Positions 26,706-34,693 of a stretch of 64,000 nucleotides of DNA are shown one piece after another. A program made the position numbers and the translations under genes. The stretch comes from Streptomyces sp. MspMP-M5. Lineage in GTDB: Bacteria > Actinomycetota > Actinomycetes > Streptomycetales > Streptomycetaceae. The stretch is taken from assembly GCF_000373585.1 (NCBI RefSeq), contig NZ_KB891899.1, forward strand, positions 27,820-91,819, read 5' to 3'. Below the pieces are notes generated by a model. The model was not told where the DNA came from, did not search any database, and saw only the letters and a program-made list of their open reading frames with translations. Every line of letters starts with the position of its first letter. The first letter of the stretch is position 1.

Positions 26706-26956
26706 CCACCGCCACAACCCACCTCACCGAACTGCGGGAGATCGTCTCCGAGGTCTTGGAGCTGGAGCCCGACGAGTTGACCGACACCGGCGACTTCGTC
26801 GAGGAGTACGAGGCCGACTCGCTGCGTGCCATCGAGATCCTCGCCCGGATCGAGAAGCAGTACGACTGCGAGATCCCGCAGGCCGAGCTGCCGCAGATGC
26901 GCAACCTCAAGGCCGTGTACGAGGTCGTCGCGGCTCACGCGGGCTGGGAGGACTGA
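26702..26956 (+). CDS. Acyl carrier protein of the polyene PKS
   Basis: The 84 residues form one carrier domain with Ser40 in EADSLRAIEI as the phosphopantetheine site. The body is acidic, as usual for ACPs. AGGAGGAAC precedes the ATG, which overlaps the dehydratase stop. It should carry the growing chain between the KS, ketoreductase and dehydratase. Confidence 0.9.
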   Translation: MTTATTHLTELREIVSEVLELEPDELTDTGDFVEEYEADSLRAIEILARIEKQYDCEIPQAELPQMRNLKAVYEVVAAHAGWED

Positions 26957-26959
26957 ACA

Positions 26960-28168
26960 GTGCCGCGGGTCCTGGTCACCGGGCTGGGACCAGTCTCCAG
27001 CATCGGCACCGGAGTCAAGGAGTTCCGGGAGTCCCTGCTGACGGGCCGCTCCGGGATCTCGCCCATCAGCAGTTTCGACACCACCGGCTTCCCCTACGTG
27101 CACGCCGGTGAGGTCTCCGGCTTCCGGCCGGAGGAGCTCCTGTGGAAACTGCCGGCACCGAAGTGGGGAAGGTCCGGCCGGTTCGCCGCCGCGGCCGCCC
27201 GGCTCGCCGCCGAGGACGCCGGACTTGACCAGGAGGGGGCCTTCGCGCCGCAGCGGGCGGCCGCCGTCGTCGGCACCACCAGTGGCGAGTCCCAGGAGGT
27301 CGAGGAGCTGACGGCCCAGCGGATGCACGGCGGGTTCCCCGCGGCCGACGGCGAGGTCTTCCGCAGACTGCCGGCGGCACGGGTCAGCCACGCCGTCGCC
27401 GCCGAACTCGGCCTGGAGGGTGAGGTGCTGACCCTCGCCACCGCCTGCTCCGCGAGCAACTACGCGCTCGGGTACGGCTATGACCTGATCGCCTCCGGCG
27501 AGGCCGACGTGGTGTTCGCCGGCGGCGCCGACTCCGTGTGCCGCTGGGCACATGCCGGGTTCCACCGGCTCGGCGCGCTCACCGAACGCGCCTGCGCTCC
27601 CTTCGACCGGGACCGCTCCGGCATCCTCACCGGAGAGGGCGGCGCCATGCTCGTCCTGGAGAGCGAGGACTCCGCGCGGGCCCGCGGCGCCCTGCCGTAC
27701 GCCGAACTCCTCGGCTACGGGGTGAACTGCGACGCTTCGCACATGGTCGCGCCGGATGCCGCCTCGATAGCGGAGTGCATGCGGCTGGCCCATCGCAGCG
27801 CGGGCATCGAGCCGCACCAGGTCGACTACATCTGCGCCCATGGCACCGGCACCCCGGCCAACGACGCGGTGGAGGCCCAGGCCGTACGCGAGGTGTTCGG
27901 GGAGCGGACACCGCCGATCAGCTCCATCAAGTCGATGCTCGGCCACACGATGGGCGCCGCGAGCGGCTTCGGAGCGATCGCGTCCGCCCTTGCCCTCGCC
28001 CACGGCTTTCTGCCGCCGACCGTGAACCATCAGCATGCGGACCCGGAGCTCGGGGATATCGACCCGGTACCGAACACCGCGCGCCCGGCCCGGCCGCGAG
28101 TGGTGCAGAACAACGGATTCGCCTTCGGCGGCAACAACGCCATCACCATTCTGGGGGTGCCCTCGTGA
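26960..28168 (+). CDS. Ketosynthase, catalytically complete (KS-alpha / FabF-like)
   Basis: The 402 residues have the full Cys-His-His set: Cys163 in TACSASNYAL, His294 in AHGTGTPAND and Lys324/His329 in KSMLGHTMG. It resembles FabF and the KS of type II polyene systems such as those for ishigamide or aryl polyenes. The GTG start is three bases after the ACP stop, and its own stop overlaps the next start (GTGA). It is expected to pair with the CLF-like protein that follows. Confidence 0.92.
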   Translation: MPRVLVTGLGPVSSIGTGVKEFRESLLTGRSGISPISSFDTTGFPYVHAGEVSGFRPEELLWKLPAPKWGRSGRFAAAAARLAAEDAGLDQEGAFAPQRAAAVVGTTSGESQEVEELTAQRMHGGFPAADGEVFRRLPAARVSHAVAAELGLEGEVLTLATACSASNYALGYGYDLIASGEADVVFAGGADSVCRWAHAGFHRLGALTERACAPFDRDRSGILTGEGGAMLVLESEDSARARGALPYAELLGYGVNCDASHMVAPDAASIAECMRLAHRSAGIEPHQVDYICAHGTGTPANDAVEAQAVREVFGERTPPISSIKSMLGHTMGAASGFGAIASALALAHGFLPPTVNHQHADPELGDIDPVPNTARPARPRVVQNNGFAFGGNNAITILGVPS

Positions 28169-29325
28169 CAACCGCTGCCCCACATACCACCCCTGCCGCG
28201 CCCTTCACCGGTTCCGCCGTCCGGGCCGTGATCACCGGGTGGAGCGTGCTCTCGTCCGCGGGTCCCGACCGCGCGGCCTTCACCGAGGCGGTGGCCCGCT
28301 ACCGCGCGCAGGGCCCGAGCGCGCTCCCCGCAGGCGTGGGGGCGGTGCTGTACGACGATCCGCTGCCGGGCCCGGCGCAGCACGTGGTACCGGATTTCGA
28401 CGTCCGGGCTGCCCTCGGGCGGAAGGGCACCGGTTCCTACGACCGCAACACCGGTCTCGCCGTGGTCGCCTGCGGCCAGGCACTTGCCGACAGCGGCATT
28501 GACGTGGCTGCGGTGGGCAACCGCACGGTCGGTGCCGCGCTGGGGACCACGGTCGGCAGCCTCCGCTCCACCAGCGACTACAGCCTGGAAACCCTCACCC
28601 AGCCGCGCCCGTACCTGGTCAACCCGGCGCTCTTTCCCAACACCGTGATGAACTGCGCGGCCGGGCAGGCCGCCATCCGGTACGGGCTGCGCGGGGTCAA
28701 CGCCACCGTCGCCGGGGGCACGCTCGGCTTCCACGGTGCGCTGCGCTACGCCCTGAACGCACTGCGCCGGGGCGCCGTCCGGTCCATGCTCACCGGCGCG
28801 GTCGAGGAGTTCACTCCCCACTCGGCCTGGGCCTGCCACCACATTGCCGGTGCGGCTCCGCCGGGTGAGGCCGCGGCGGTGTTCCTGATCGAACACCCGG
28901 GCAACACGGCAGGTGGTCCGCCCCGCGCGGAGATTCTTGCTGCCTGCTCCGCCACGGCGCTCACTCCCCAGGACACGGAGCGGGCGCTGGCCCGGTGCGT
29001 GTCCAGCGCCCTCGACCGCGCCGGGATCGCGACCGAGGAAGTCCGCCTGGTGGTCACCGGCGACGGTCAGGGCCCCGGGGGCGTACAGGACCGGGCTGCC
29101 CGCACGGCCCTCGGCGATGGCCCCGAGGTGCTCGACATCCTCGGCCTCACCGGCGACTGCCAGGCGGCGAACGGAGCCCTCCAACTCGCCACGCTGCTTG
29201 CCGTGCAGGAGGCCGGGACGGAGCCGGCCGCGGCTCTCGGCGTGGTCACCGGGTGCACGCCGGACGGTGCGGTCGGCGCGATGGTGGTCAGGGGGTGCGG
29301 CCATGGCGGTGCTGATCGCCGCTAG
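28165..29325 (+). CDS. Ketosynthase-like partner (chain-length-factor type)
   Basis: The 386 residues follow the thiolase-fold ketosynthase pattern, but both catalytic His motifs are lost: VTGDGQGPGGVQD stands where HGTGT is expected, and LTGDCQAANGA replaces the LGHT segment. A cysteine remains at the nucleophile position (Cys164, MNCAAGQAAI). This marks it as a CLF-like, non-elongating subunit made in a 1:1 coupled arrangement with the KS upstream. Its end overlaps the next KS by 23 bases. Confidence 0.83.
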   Translation: MTTAAPHTTPAAPFTGSAVRAVITGWSVLSSAGPDRAAFTEAVARYRAQGPSALPAGVGAVLYDDPLPGPAQHVVPDFDVRAALGRKGTGSYDRNTGLAVVACGQALADSGIDVAAVGNRTVGAALGTTVGSLRSTSDYSLETLTQPRPYLVNPALFPNTVMNCAAGQAAIRYGLRGVNATVAGGTLGFHGALRYALNALRRGAVRSMLTGAVEEFTPHSAWACHHIAGAAPPGEAAAVFLIEHPGNTAGGPPRAEILAACSATALTPQDTERALARCVSSALDRAGIATEEVRLVVTGDGQGPGGVQDRAARTALGDGPEVLDILGLTGDCQAANGALQLATLLAVQEAGTEPAAALGVVTGCTPDGAVGAMVVRGCGHGGADRR

Positions 29326-30424
29326 CGCCGTGCGCACCTGCTTCGGTGACGCGGACGAGACGTACCGCGCGCTGCTCGCCAGCCGCTGCGGCGCCGCCCC
29401 GCTGCGCGGGTTCGACACCAGGCGGTTTCATGTGCACCACGGGTACCAGCTCCCGGAGGACCCCGCCGACACGCGACCGTTCCGGGCCGGCCGTCTGCTG
29501 GCCCGATGCGTCGACCAGGTACTGAAGGAAGCCGGACTCGACCCCTCACGCGAGCAGGTACGGGCCGTGGTCGGCTCCGGCCTGCGGGAGCTGCGCTCCA
29601 TAGAGGACGGCGCACCCGAAGCGGCCGGCACCGCCGAGCGGCAGCACTTTGCCGGCTCCCTATCCCACGCCGTGCCGCGGACCCTCACGATCGCCAACGC
29701 GTGCAGCGCAGGCGGCCATGCGCTCGCGCTCGCCCAGGACCTCCTCGAACTCGGCGACGCCGACGCTGTGGTGGTCGGCGGCACTGACGAGATGACTGCG
29801 TCGATGCTGGCGATGATCGGCCGGGTGACCGACGAACCCGCCGACCGGCTAAGGCCGTTCGACACCGCACGGGGTGGGGTCCTCCTCGGTGAGGGCGCCG
29901 CCGCCCTGGTTGTCGTCCCGGACCGCCCGGCACAGCGCCGCCGCTGGCCGGGGAGCCTGGCCCGGGTGCTCGCCACCGGGTTGAGCTGCGACGCAGGGCA
30001 CGAGACCGCGCCCGACCCCGAAGGCATCACCCGCGCAGTGCACGACGCCTACCAGCGTGCCGGCCGCAGCGCGGCGGACACCGGGCTGGTCGTGGCACAC
30101 GGCACGGGCACCGTGCTCAACGACCCCGTCGAGGCCACGGTGCTGACCGAGACGTTGCCGTCTCGGCCGGTGGTCACCGCGGTCAAGGGCGCCCTCGGAC
30201 ACACCTCCGGCGCGTCCGCGCTGATGAGCCTCGACGTGGCAGCCCGTGCCCTGAGCGCTGGCAGCGCGCCCCCGATGGTCGGTCTGCGGCAGGCCATCGA
30301 GGAGGCCGCCGCACTGCGTCTGGTCGCCGGAACCCCGGCGGCCTGCGATCCGAGCGGCCTCGCCCAGGTCAACTCCTTCGGCTTCGGCGGGGTCAATGCC
30401 GTCACACTCCTGGAGGCCGTCTGA
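29303..30424 (+). CDS. Second catalytically complete ketosynthase
   Basis: The 373 residues have Cys134 in IANACSAGGHAL, His266 in AHGTGTVLND and His300 in KGALGHTSG, so all three catalytic residues are present. It is more distant from the 26960 KS than a simple duplicate would be. In aryl-polyene clusters a second KS is present and is thought to act in initiation or with a different partner; the same could hold here. Its TGA overlaps the ATG of the next gene. Confidence 0.88.
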   Translation: MAVLIAASAVRTCFGDADETYRALLASRCGAAPLRGFDTRRFHVHHGYQLPEDPADTRPFRAGRLLARCVDQVLKEAGLDPSREQVRAVVGSGLRELRSIEDGAPEAAGTAERQHFAGSLSHAVPRTLTIANACSAGGHALALAQDLLELGDADAVVVGGTDEMTASMLAMIGRVTDEPADRLRPFDTARGGVLLGEGAAALVVVPDRPAQRRRWPGSLARVLATGLSCDAGHETAPDPEGITRAVHDAYQRAGRSAADTGLVVAHGTGTVLNDPVEATVLTETLPSRPVVTAVKGALGHTSGASALMSLDVAARALSAGSAPPMVGLRQAIEEAAALRLVAGTPAACDPSGLAQVNSFGFGGVNAVTLLEAV

Positions 30425-31383
30425 TGGACACCGGGTGTGCCGTCACCTCGGCGGTGCTGTACCTGCCTGAAGCCGATGCGCCGGGGTGCCGGCTCCCCGC
30501 GGGCACCGGCGGGGGCCCGGCCCCCCGCGCGGACCGCGCCCATGAACTGCTCGGCCGCAAGGGGCTGTCCACGAAGGACGCCGCGACCCGGCTCGCCCTG
30601 TGCGCGGTGCACCGGGCACTGGACCGTCCCGACGGCGGACCCCGGCCAACTGGCCCGCCCGATACGCGTACCGCCGTGGTCGTCAGCAGCGGGCTCGGCA
30701 ACGTCGCGGCCGTCACCGCCATCGCCCGCTCCGCACGCGAGGGTGGCCGCCGCCAGGTCAGCCCGCTCCAGGCACCCAATGCCTCCAGCAACGTCATCGC
30801 GGCCACGCTCGCCATCCGCTACCGCTGGGGCGGGCCGAATCTCATGGTGTGTTCCGGTGCCACCGGCGGACTCGACGCCCTGGAGACCGCTTCCCTGCTG
30901 TTGCGCACCGGGCGCGCCGACCGGGTGGTCCTGGTCGGCGCCGAGTCCGGGGAGCAGGAGGCGGCGTACGTGCTGGGCGGACCGCTGCGCGCCGTGGCCG
31001 CCTGCGTCCTGCTGTGTCGCCCGGCGGACGCGCCCGCGGCGCCGCGAACCGGACAGGTCCTGACCCCCGGCAGCCTGCCGCTCGGCGGTCCGGGCGAGTT
31101 GGTGGCCGGTCCCCCAGAGGCCGTATCCCCGACGGCACACCCGTTGGCAGAGGGGCTGTTCGGCACCGGGCACGGCGCCGACGGCGTTCTCGCGCTGGCC
31201 GCCGCCGCGCGGCAGGTCCGGCACGACTGCCGGAGTGCGCTCGCCGTGTGCGGGAGCGCGGAGGCCGGCTGGCGGGCCTGCACCGTGACCCCGTATGGGG
31301 CCGGGCGAAAGAGGCTGCGCGTTGGCCAGAGTGCGGCGGACCGTGTGGAGCAGCGGTGGACGGCGCCGGAGGTGCCGTCATGA
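30424..31383 (+). CDS. Ketosynthase N-terminal-domain protein, half length
   Basis: The 319 residues resemble only the N-terminal half of a ketosynthase (NASSNVIAATLAIRY then MVCSGATGGLDAL, with a cysteine at the nucleophile position). The second half lacks HGTGT and the KxGH motif altogether. Proteins of this sort accompany polyene KS sets as putative partner subunits. The coupled start (TGATG) and position directly behind the second KS suggest that it pairs with that protein. Confidence 0.72.
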   Translation: MDTGCAVTSAVLYLPEADAPGCRLPAGTGGGPAPRADRAHELLGRKGLSTKDAATRLALCAVHRALDRPDGGPRPTGPPDTRTAVVVSSGLGNVAAVTAIARSAREGGRRQVSPLQAPNASSNVIAATLAIRYRWGGPNLMVCSGATGGLDALETASLLLRTGRADRVVLVGAESGEQEAAYVLGGPLRAVAACVLLCRPADAPAAPRTGQVLTPGSLPLGGPGELVAGPPEAVSPTAHPLAEGLFGTGHGADGVLALAAAARQVRHDCRSALAVCGSAEAGWRACTVTPYGAGRKRLRVGQSAADRVEQRWTAPEVPS

Positions 31384-32162
31384 CCGGTCCCGTGCAGAGC
31401 CTCAGCGCCGGCACTCCACAGGGCCCGCGGGCCGTGCTCGTACACGGTATGGAGGACACCTGGGAGAGCTGGTACCCGCTGGTGCGCCTGCTGCCCTCGC
31501 ACTGGCAGGTCAGCGCCCTGGACCTGCCGTGGCGGGCCGGGAACGACTACGGCTGGCGCCGCGAGGCCACTCCGCGCGGCTGGCTGGAGCACGGCCTGGC
31601 GCAACTTCCTGAACCCCCCACCCTCTTGGTAGGCCACTCCTTCGGCGCCACCGCCGTGCTGGAGACGCTGGCCGGGGCCGACCGGCTGCCCGCTCCTGCC
31701 GCCGTGCTCGCCGCGCCGTTCTACCGTCCGCCCGGCCTGCCTGCCACCTGGTCGGTCTTCGAACGCTCGCGGAGCAACTTCGACGACATCATCCGGGCCG
31801 GTCTCGACGTGCGGCTCGGACGTCGGGCCGAACACCTCGACCCGGCGCTCCGCACCCACATGGTGCGGATGATGAGCGAACGGATCGGGCCGGCCGGATT
31901 CCTCACCCTCTTCGAACAGTTCCTGGCCACCGCGGGCTTCGACCTGTCCCGGGTGGACGTCCCGGTGCTGGTGCTCGGCGGGACCACCGACCCCTGCCTG
32001 GCCGACGGCCGTGCCGAGGCGCTCCAGAGGGAGCTGCCCCGCGGACGCGTACGGCTCGACGACGACTACCACCACTTCTGCCACGTGGCACAGGCCGCGG
32101 AGGTGGCCGCGGAGATCTGTGCCTTCGTCGACGCGAACCACAGCGAGGAGATGAGCGCATGA
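31380..32162 (+). CDS. Alpha/beta hydrolase
   Basis: The 260 residues have an oxyanion-side LVHGMEDTWESW, nucleophile Ser87 in VGHSFGATAV, an Asp in GGTTDPCLAD and a His in YHHFCHVAQ, the complete hydrolase triad. It is co-translated with the ketosynthase genes (ATGA on both sides). A release or proofreading thioesterase for polyene-ACP is plausible. Confidence 0.82.
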   Translation: MTGPVQSLSAGTPQGPRAVLVHGMEDTWESWYPLVRLLPSHWQVSALDLPWRAGNDYGWRREATPRGWLEHGLAQLPEPPTLLVGHSFGATAVLETLAGADRLPAPAAVLAAPFYRPPGLPATWSVFERSRSNFDDIIRAGLDVRLGRRAEHLDPALRTHMVRMMSERIGPAGFLTLFEQFLATAGFDLSRVDVPVLVLGGTTDPCLADGRAEALQRELPRGRVRLDDDYHHFCHVAQAAEVAAEICAFVDANHSEEMSA

Positions 32163-33088
32163 GTGCCGATGTGGAGATGCCCCGGCGGATTGAGGTCGGC
32201 CGGCCACGGTACGCGGGTGCGAACATCCGTACCTGGATCGGCTTCAAACACTTCATGCAGCTGGCCGAGGAGGCGGTGCTGGAGTGGTTCCGTGTCCAGG
32301 GGCAGCCGCCGGGCCGGCTCTACCACGAACACGGACTGGGGCTGGAGATCATCGACTCCTCGGCACTGCTGCCTGCCGTGCTGGACGTCGACGACGCGGT
32401 GACCGCCGAGGTCGCCCCGCTGCGCCCTGGCCGTTTCTCCGTACGACTGCGCGCCGAACGCCCCGAGGGGCACAGCACCGTACTGCGGGGGAAGGTCGGC
32501 ATAGCCCTGGTCACCGAGAAGGAGGCTCCCGGGGACGCTGCGCCCCCCGCCGGTCTGCACGCCCCCGTCGTGCCGGAGGTCCGTCCCGATCCCGGCGCGG
32601 AGCCTTTGCCGTTGGACCGGGTCACCCCGGAGGAGGCGCTGCGCCTCACGTATGGCTGCGACGCCTTAGTACGGGACTGGCGCGCCGCCTACTACCACTG
32701 CCACTACTCCGACCGCCTCCAGCACTCGGCGTACGTCCGGGAGTTGGAGGAGACCGTGGACGCGTTTCTCGCCGGCCGCGGACTGGGTGTGCCCAAGTTG
32801 CTGGCTGAACGTGCCTGGATACCGGTGGTCTCCCGGGCCCGTGTCCGGATGCTCGCGGATGTCCGTATGGACGAGACGCTCTACACCGTCTTCCGAGTGG
32901 AGGACGTCCTGCGCGAGACCACCTACAACGGGCGGATGGACTGCTGGGTGCGGCGCGGTGACTCGCTCGTGCAGACCGCCACCGCGCACATCCAGCACGG
33001 CTATGCCGTCAGCCGGGGCCCCGACTCCGGCACCCTCGCCCGGCTCTGCCCCGCCACCGTGGCCGCGCTCACCGGAGGTGCGGCATGA
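32159..33088 (+). CDS. Double hot-dog thioesterase-like protein
   Basis: The 309 residues contain two hot-dog folds. The second holds a YYHCHYSDRLQHSAYVRELE stretch resembling 4HBT-type thioesterases, though the usual Asp/Glu catalytic position is not certain. A role in thioester hydrolysis or in dehydration next to the polyene PKS is inferred from family and operon position. A coupled small frame follows at its stop (ATGA). Confidence 0.68.
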   Translation: MSADVEMPRRIEVGRPRYAGANIRTWIGFKHFMQLAEEAVLEWFRVQGQPPGRLYHEHGLGLEIIDSSALLPAVLDVDDAVTAEVAPLRPGRFSVRLRAERPEGHSTVLRGKVGIALVTEKEAPGDAAPPAGLHAPVVPEVRPDPGAEPLPLDRVTPEEALRLTYGCDALVRDWRAAYYHCHYSDRLQHSAYVRELEETVDAFLAGRGLGVPKLLAERAWIPVVSRARVRMLADVRMDETLYTVFRVEDVLRETTYNGRMDCWVRRGDSLVQTATAHIQHGYAVSRGPDSGTLARLCPATVAALTGGAA

Positions 33089-33167
33089 GCGAACGTAGTG
33101 AGCGAATCATTGAGAGGTGCGCGTCGAGCGAATGCGAGACCTCGCGGAGCGAGGTGTCGGCATGAGC
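33081..33167 (+). repeat. 77-bp insertion-type repeat with flanking 10-bp direct repeat
   Basis: CGGCATGAGC occurs at 33081-33090 and again at 33158-33167, 77 bases apart. The sequence between has AGCGAA repeated three times and a hairpin CGAGACCTCG/CGAGGTGTCG around 33136-33160. Deleting one 77-base unit would restore a simple ATGA junction between the two flanking genes. It looks like a small mobile or REP-like repeat inserted at a coupled start/stop. Confidence 0.6.
33085..33165 (+). CDS. 26-residue microprotein frame inside the repeat
   Basis: An ATG at 33085 overlaps the thioesterase stop, is preceded by GGAGG at six bases, and the frame ends at TGA 33163-33165, which overlaps the ATG of the next gene. 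The Ser/Glu/Arg-rich product is probably not functional in itself; the frame may instead keep ribosomes moving across the inserted repeat. Confidence 0.4.
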   Translation: MSERSERIIERCASSECETSRSEVSA

Positions 33168-33893
33168 CGCCGACCGGACGTCCCGCGTATCTACTTCTCT
33201 TTCCGCTCGCCGTTCAGCTGGCTCGCGCTGCACCAACTGCGCAGCCAGGAACCGGACATCCTGCGGCGCGCCGAGATGATTCCGTACTGGGACCCGGACA
33301 GCCGCACCGAGCGGGCCCTGAAGGAGCGCGGCGCCGCGGTGCACTACGTCCAGATGAGCAAGGCCAAGCATCTCTACGTGCTCTACGACACCCGCCGTCT
33401 CACGCAGCGGTTCGGCCTGCCCATGGCCTGGCCGGTGGACCGCGACCCGTGGTGGGAAGTCCCGCACCTGGCCTGGCTGCGGGCCCGCCGCGAAGGTGTC
33501 GCCGAGCGGTTCTACGACGCCGTGACCCGCGCCCGCTGGGAGCAGGGGCTGGACATCTGCGACCCGGATACCCTCGCCGGGCTCACTGTGGAATGTGGGC
33601 TAAGCGCCGGTCAGCTGACTTCGGCGGCCAATGACCCCGAGCTGCGCGAGGAGGGCGTGGACTGCCTGGAACGCGCCTATCACGACGACGTGTTCGGCAT
33701 CCCGTACTTCCGGGCCGGCCGCGACCGTTTCTGGGGACTGGACCGCACCGAGGAGTTCCTCGCCGCCTATCGCGCGGTCCTCTCCGGCACACCCCCGCCC
33801 CGGGAGCCGGCCGGCGCGGTGCCGGAGGTCCCCGGGGCGCTGCGCGAGGCGGTCGGCGCGTACGACACCGACACCGCGGGAGGCTGCGGATGA
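33162..33893 (+). CDS. DsbA-family / HCCA-isomerase-like thioredoxin-fold protein
   Basis: The 243 residues begin with IYFSFRSPFSWLALHQL, the hallmark of 2-hydroxychromene-2-carboxylate isomerase-like DsbA-fold proteins, where the redox CxxC is replaced by Ser-Pro-Phe-Ser. Family members are thiol-dependent isomerases rather than disulfide oxidases. A C-terminal GIPYFRAGRDRFWGLDR matches the group. It may isomerise a double bond of a polyene or an aromatic intermediate. An ATG 45 bases upstream is possible, but the start inside the coupled junction fits better. Confidence 0.75.
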   Translation: MSRRPDVPRIYFSFRSPFSWLALHQLRSQEPDILRRAEMIPYWDPDSRTERALKERGAAVHYVQMSKAKHLYVLYDTRRLTQRFGLPMAWPVDRDPWWEVPHLAWLRARREGVAERFYDAVTRARWEQGLDICDPDTLAGLTVECGLSAGQLTSAANDPELREEGVDCLERAYHDDVFGIPYFRAGRDRFWGLDRTEEFLAAYRAVLSGTPPPREPAGAVPEVPGALREAVGAYDTDTAGGCG

Positions 33894-34642
33894 CCGCCAC
33901 GGACCGGACGCCCGAGCAGGAGCGCGTCCTGCGCAAGCGGCGACTCGCCGCGGCCCTGCGCGTCTTCGCCGCGTACGGCTACGACGAGGGCGTGGCCGGG
34001 CACATCACCGCACGTGACCCGGTGCGTGAGGACCACTTCTGGGTCAATCCGTTCGGCATCCACTTCGCCGACATCCGGGTCAGCGACCTGTTGCTGGTCG
34101 ACGCCCGGGGCCGGATTATCGAGGGGGGCGGCGAGCGAGCCCGCGTCAATCCCGCTGCCTTCGCGCTCCACTCCGCAGTCCACGACGCGCGTCCGGATGT
34201 GGTGGCGGCCGCCCACTCCCACTCCGTGCACGGTCGTGCCTGGTCCACCCTCGGTCGCCCGCTCGACCCGCTGACCCAGGACGCCTGTGCGTTCTTCGAG
34301 GACCACCAGGTGTACGACGACTACTCCGGCGTCGTTCTCGACCCGGAGGAGGGCAAGCGAATCGCCGCCACGCTCGCCGGACATAAGGCTCTGCTGCTGC
34401 GCAACCATGGGCTGCTCACCGTGGGCCGCAGCGTGGACGAGGCCGCCTGGTGGTTCATCTCGCTGGAGAGGTGCTGCCAGGTCCAGTTGATGGCAGAAGC
34501 CGCCGGAACACCTCCGGTGCCCATCGACGCGGTCGCCGCCCGCGCCACCCGCGAGCAGATCGGCACCCACGACCTGGGGCGCTTCAGCTTCCGCCCGCTC
34601 TACCAGCACATCGTGCGCCACCAGCCCGACCTCCTGGAGTGA
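33890..34642 (+). CDS. Class II aldolase/adducin-family protein
   Basis: The 250 residues match the class II aldolase/adducin fold, with metal-ligand His in AAHSHSVHGRAW and a later RNHGLLTVG motif. Members cleave or isomerise sugar phosphates, or act as decarboxylases or lyases in secondary metabolism. The presence of one in a polyene/NRPS cluster is unusual. It is coupled to the DsbA-like gene and ends a run of overlapping genes that starts at 25021. Confidence 0.83.
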   Translation: MTATDRTPEQERVLRKRRLAAALRVFAAYGYDEGVAGHITARDPVREDHFWVNPFGIHFADIRVSDLLLVDARGRIIEGGGERARVNPAAFALHSAVHDARPDVVAAAHSHSVHGRAWSTLGRPLDPLTQDACAFFEDHQVYDDYSGVVLDPEEGKRIAATLAGHKALLLRNHGLLTVGRSVDEAAWWFISLERCCQVQLMAEAAGTPPVPIDAVAARATREQIGTHDLGRFSFRPLYQHIVRHQPDLLE

Positions 34643-34693
34643 GCGCCGCCCGGCCAGCGAACTCAACGACCCCAACGAAGGAGAGGATCGACC

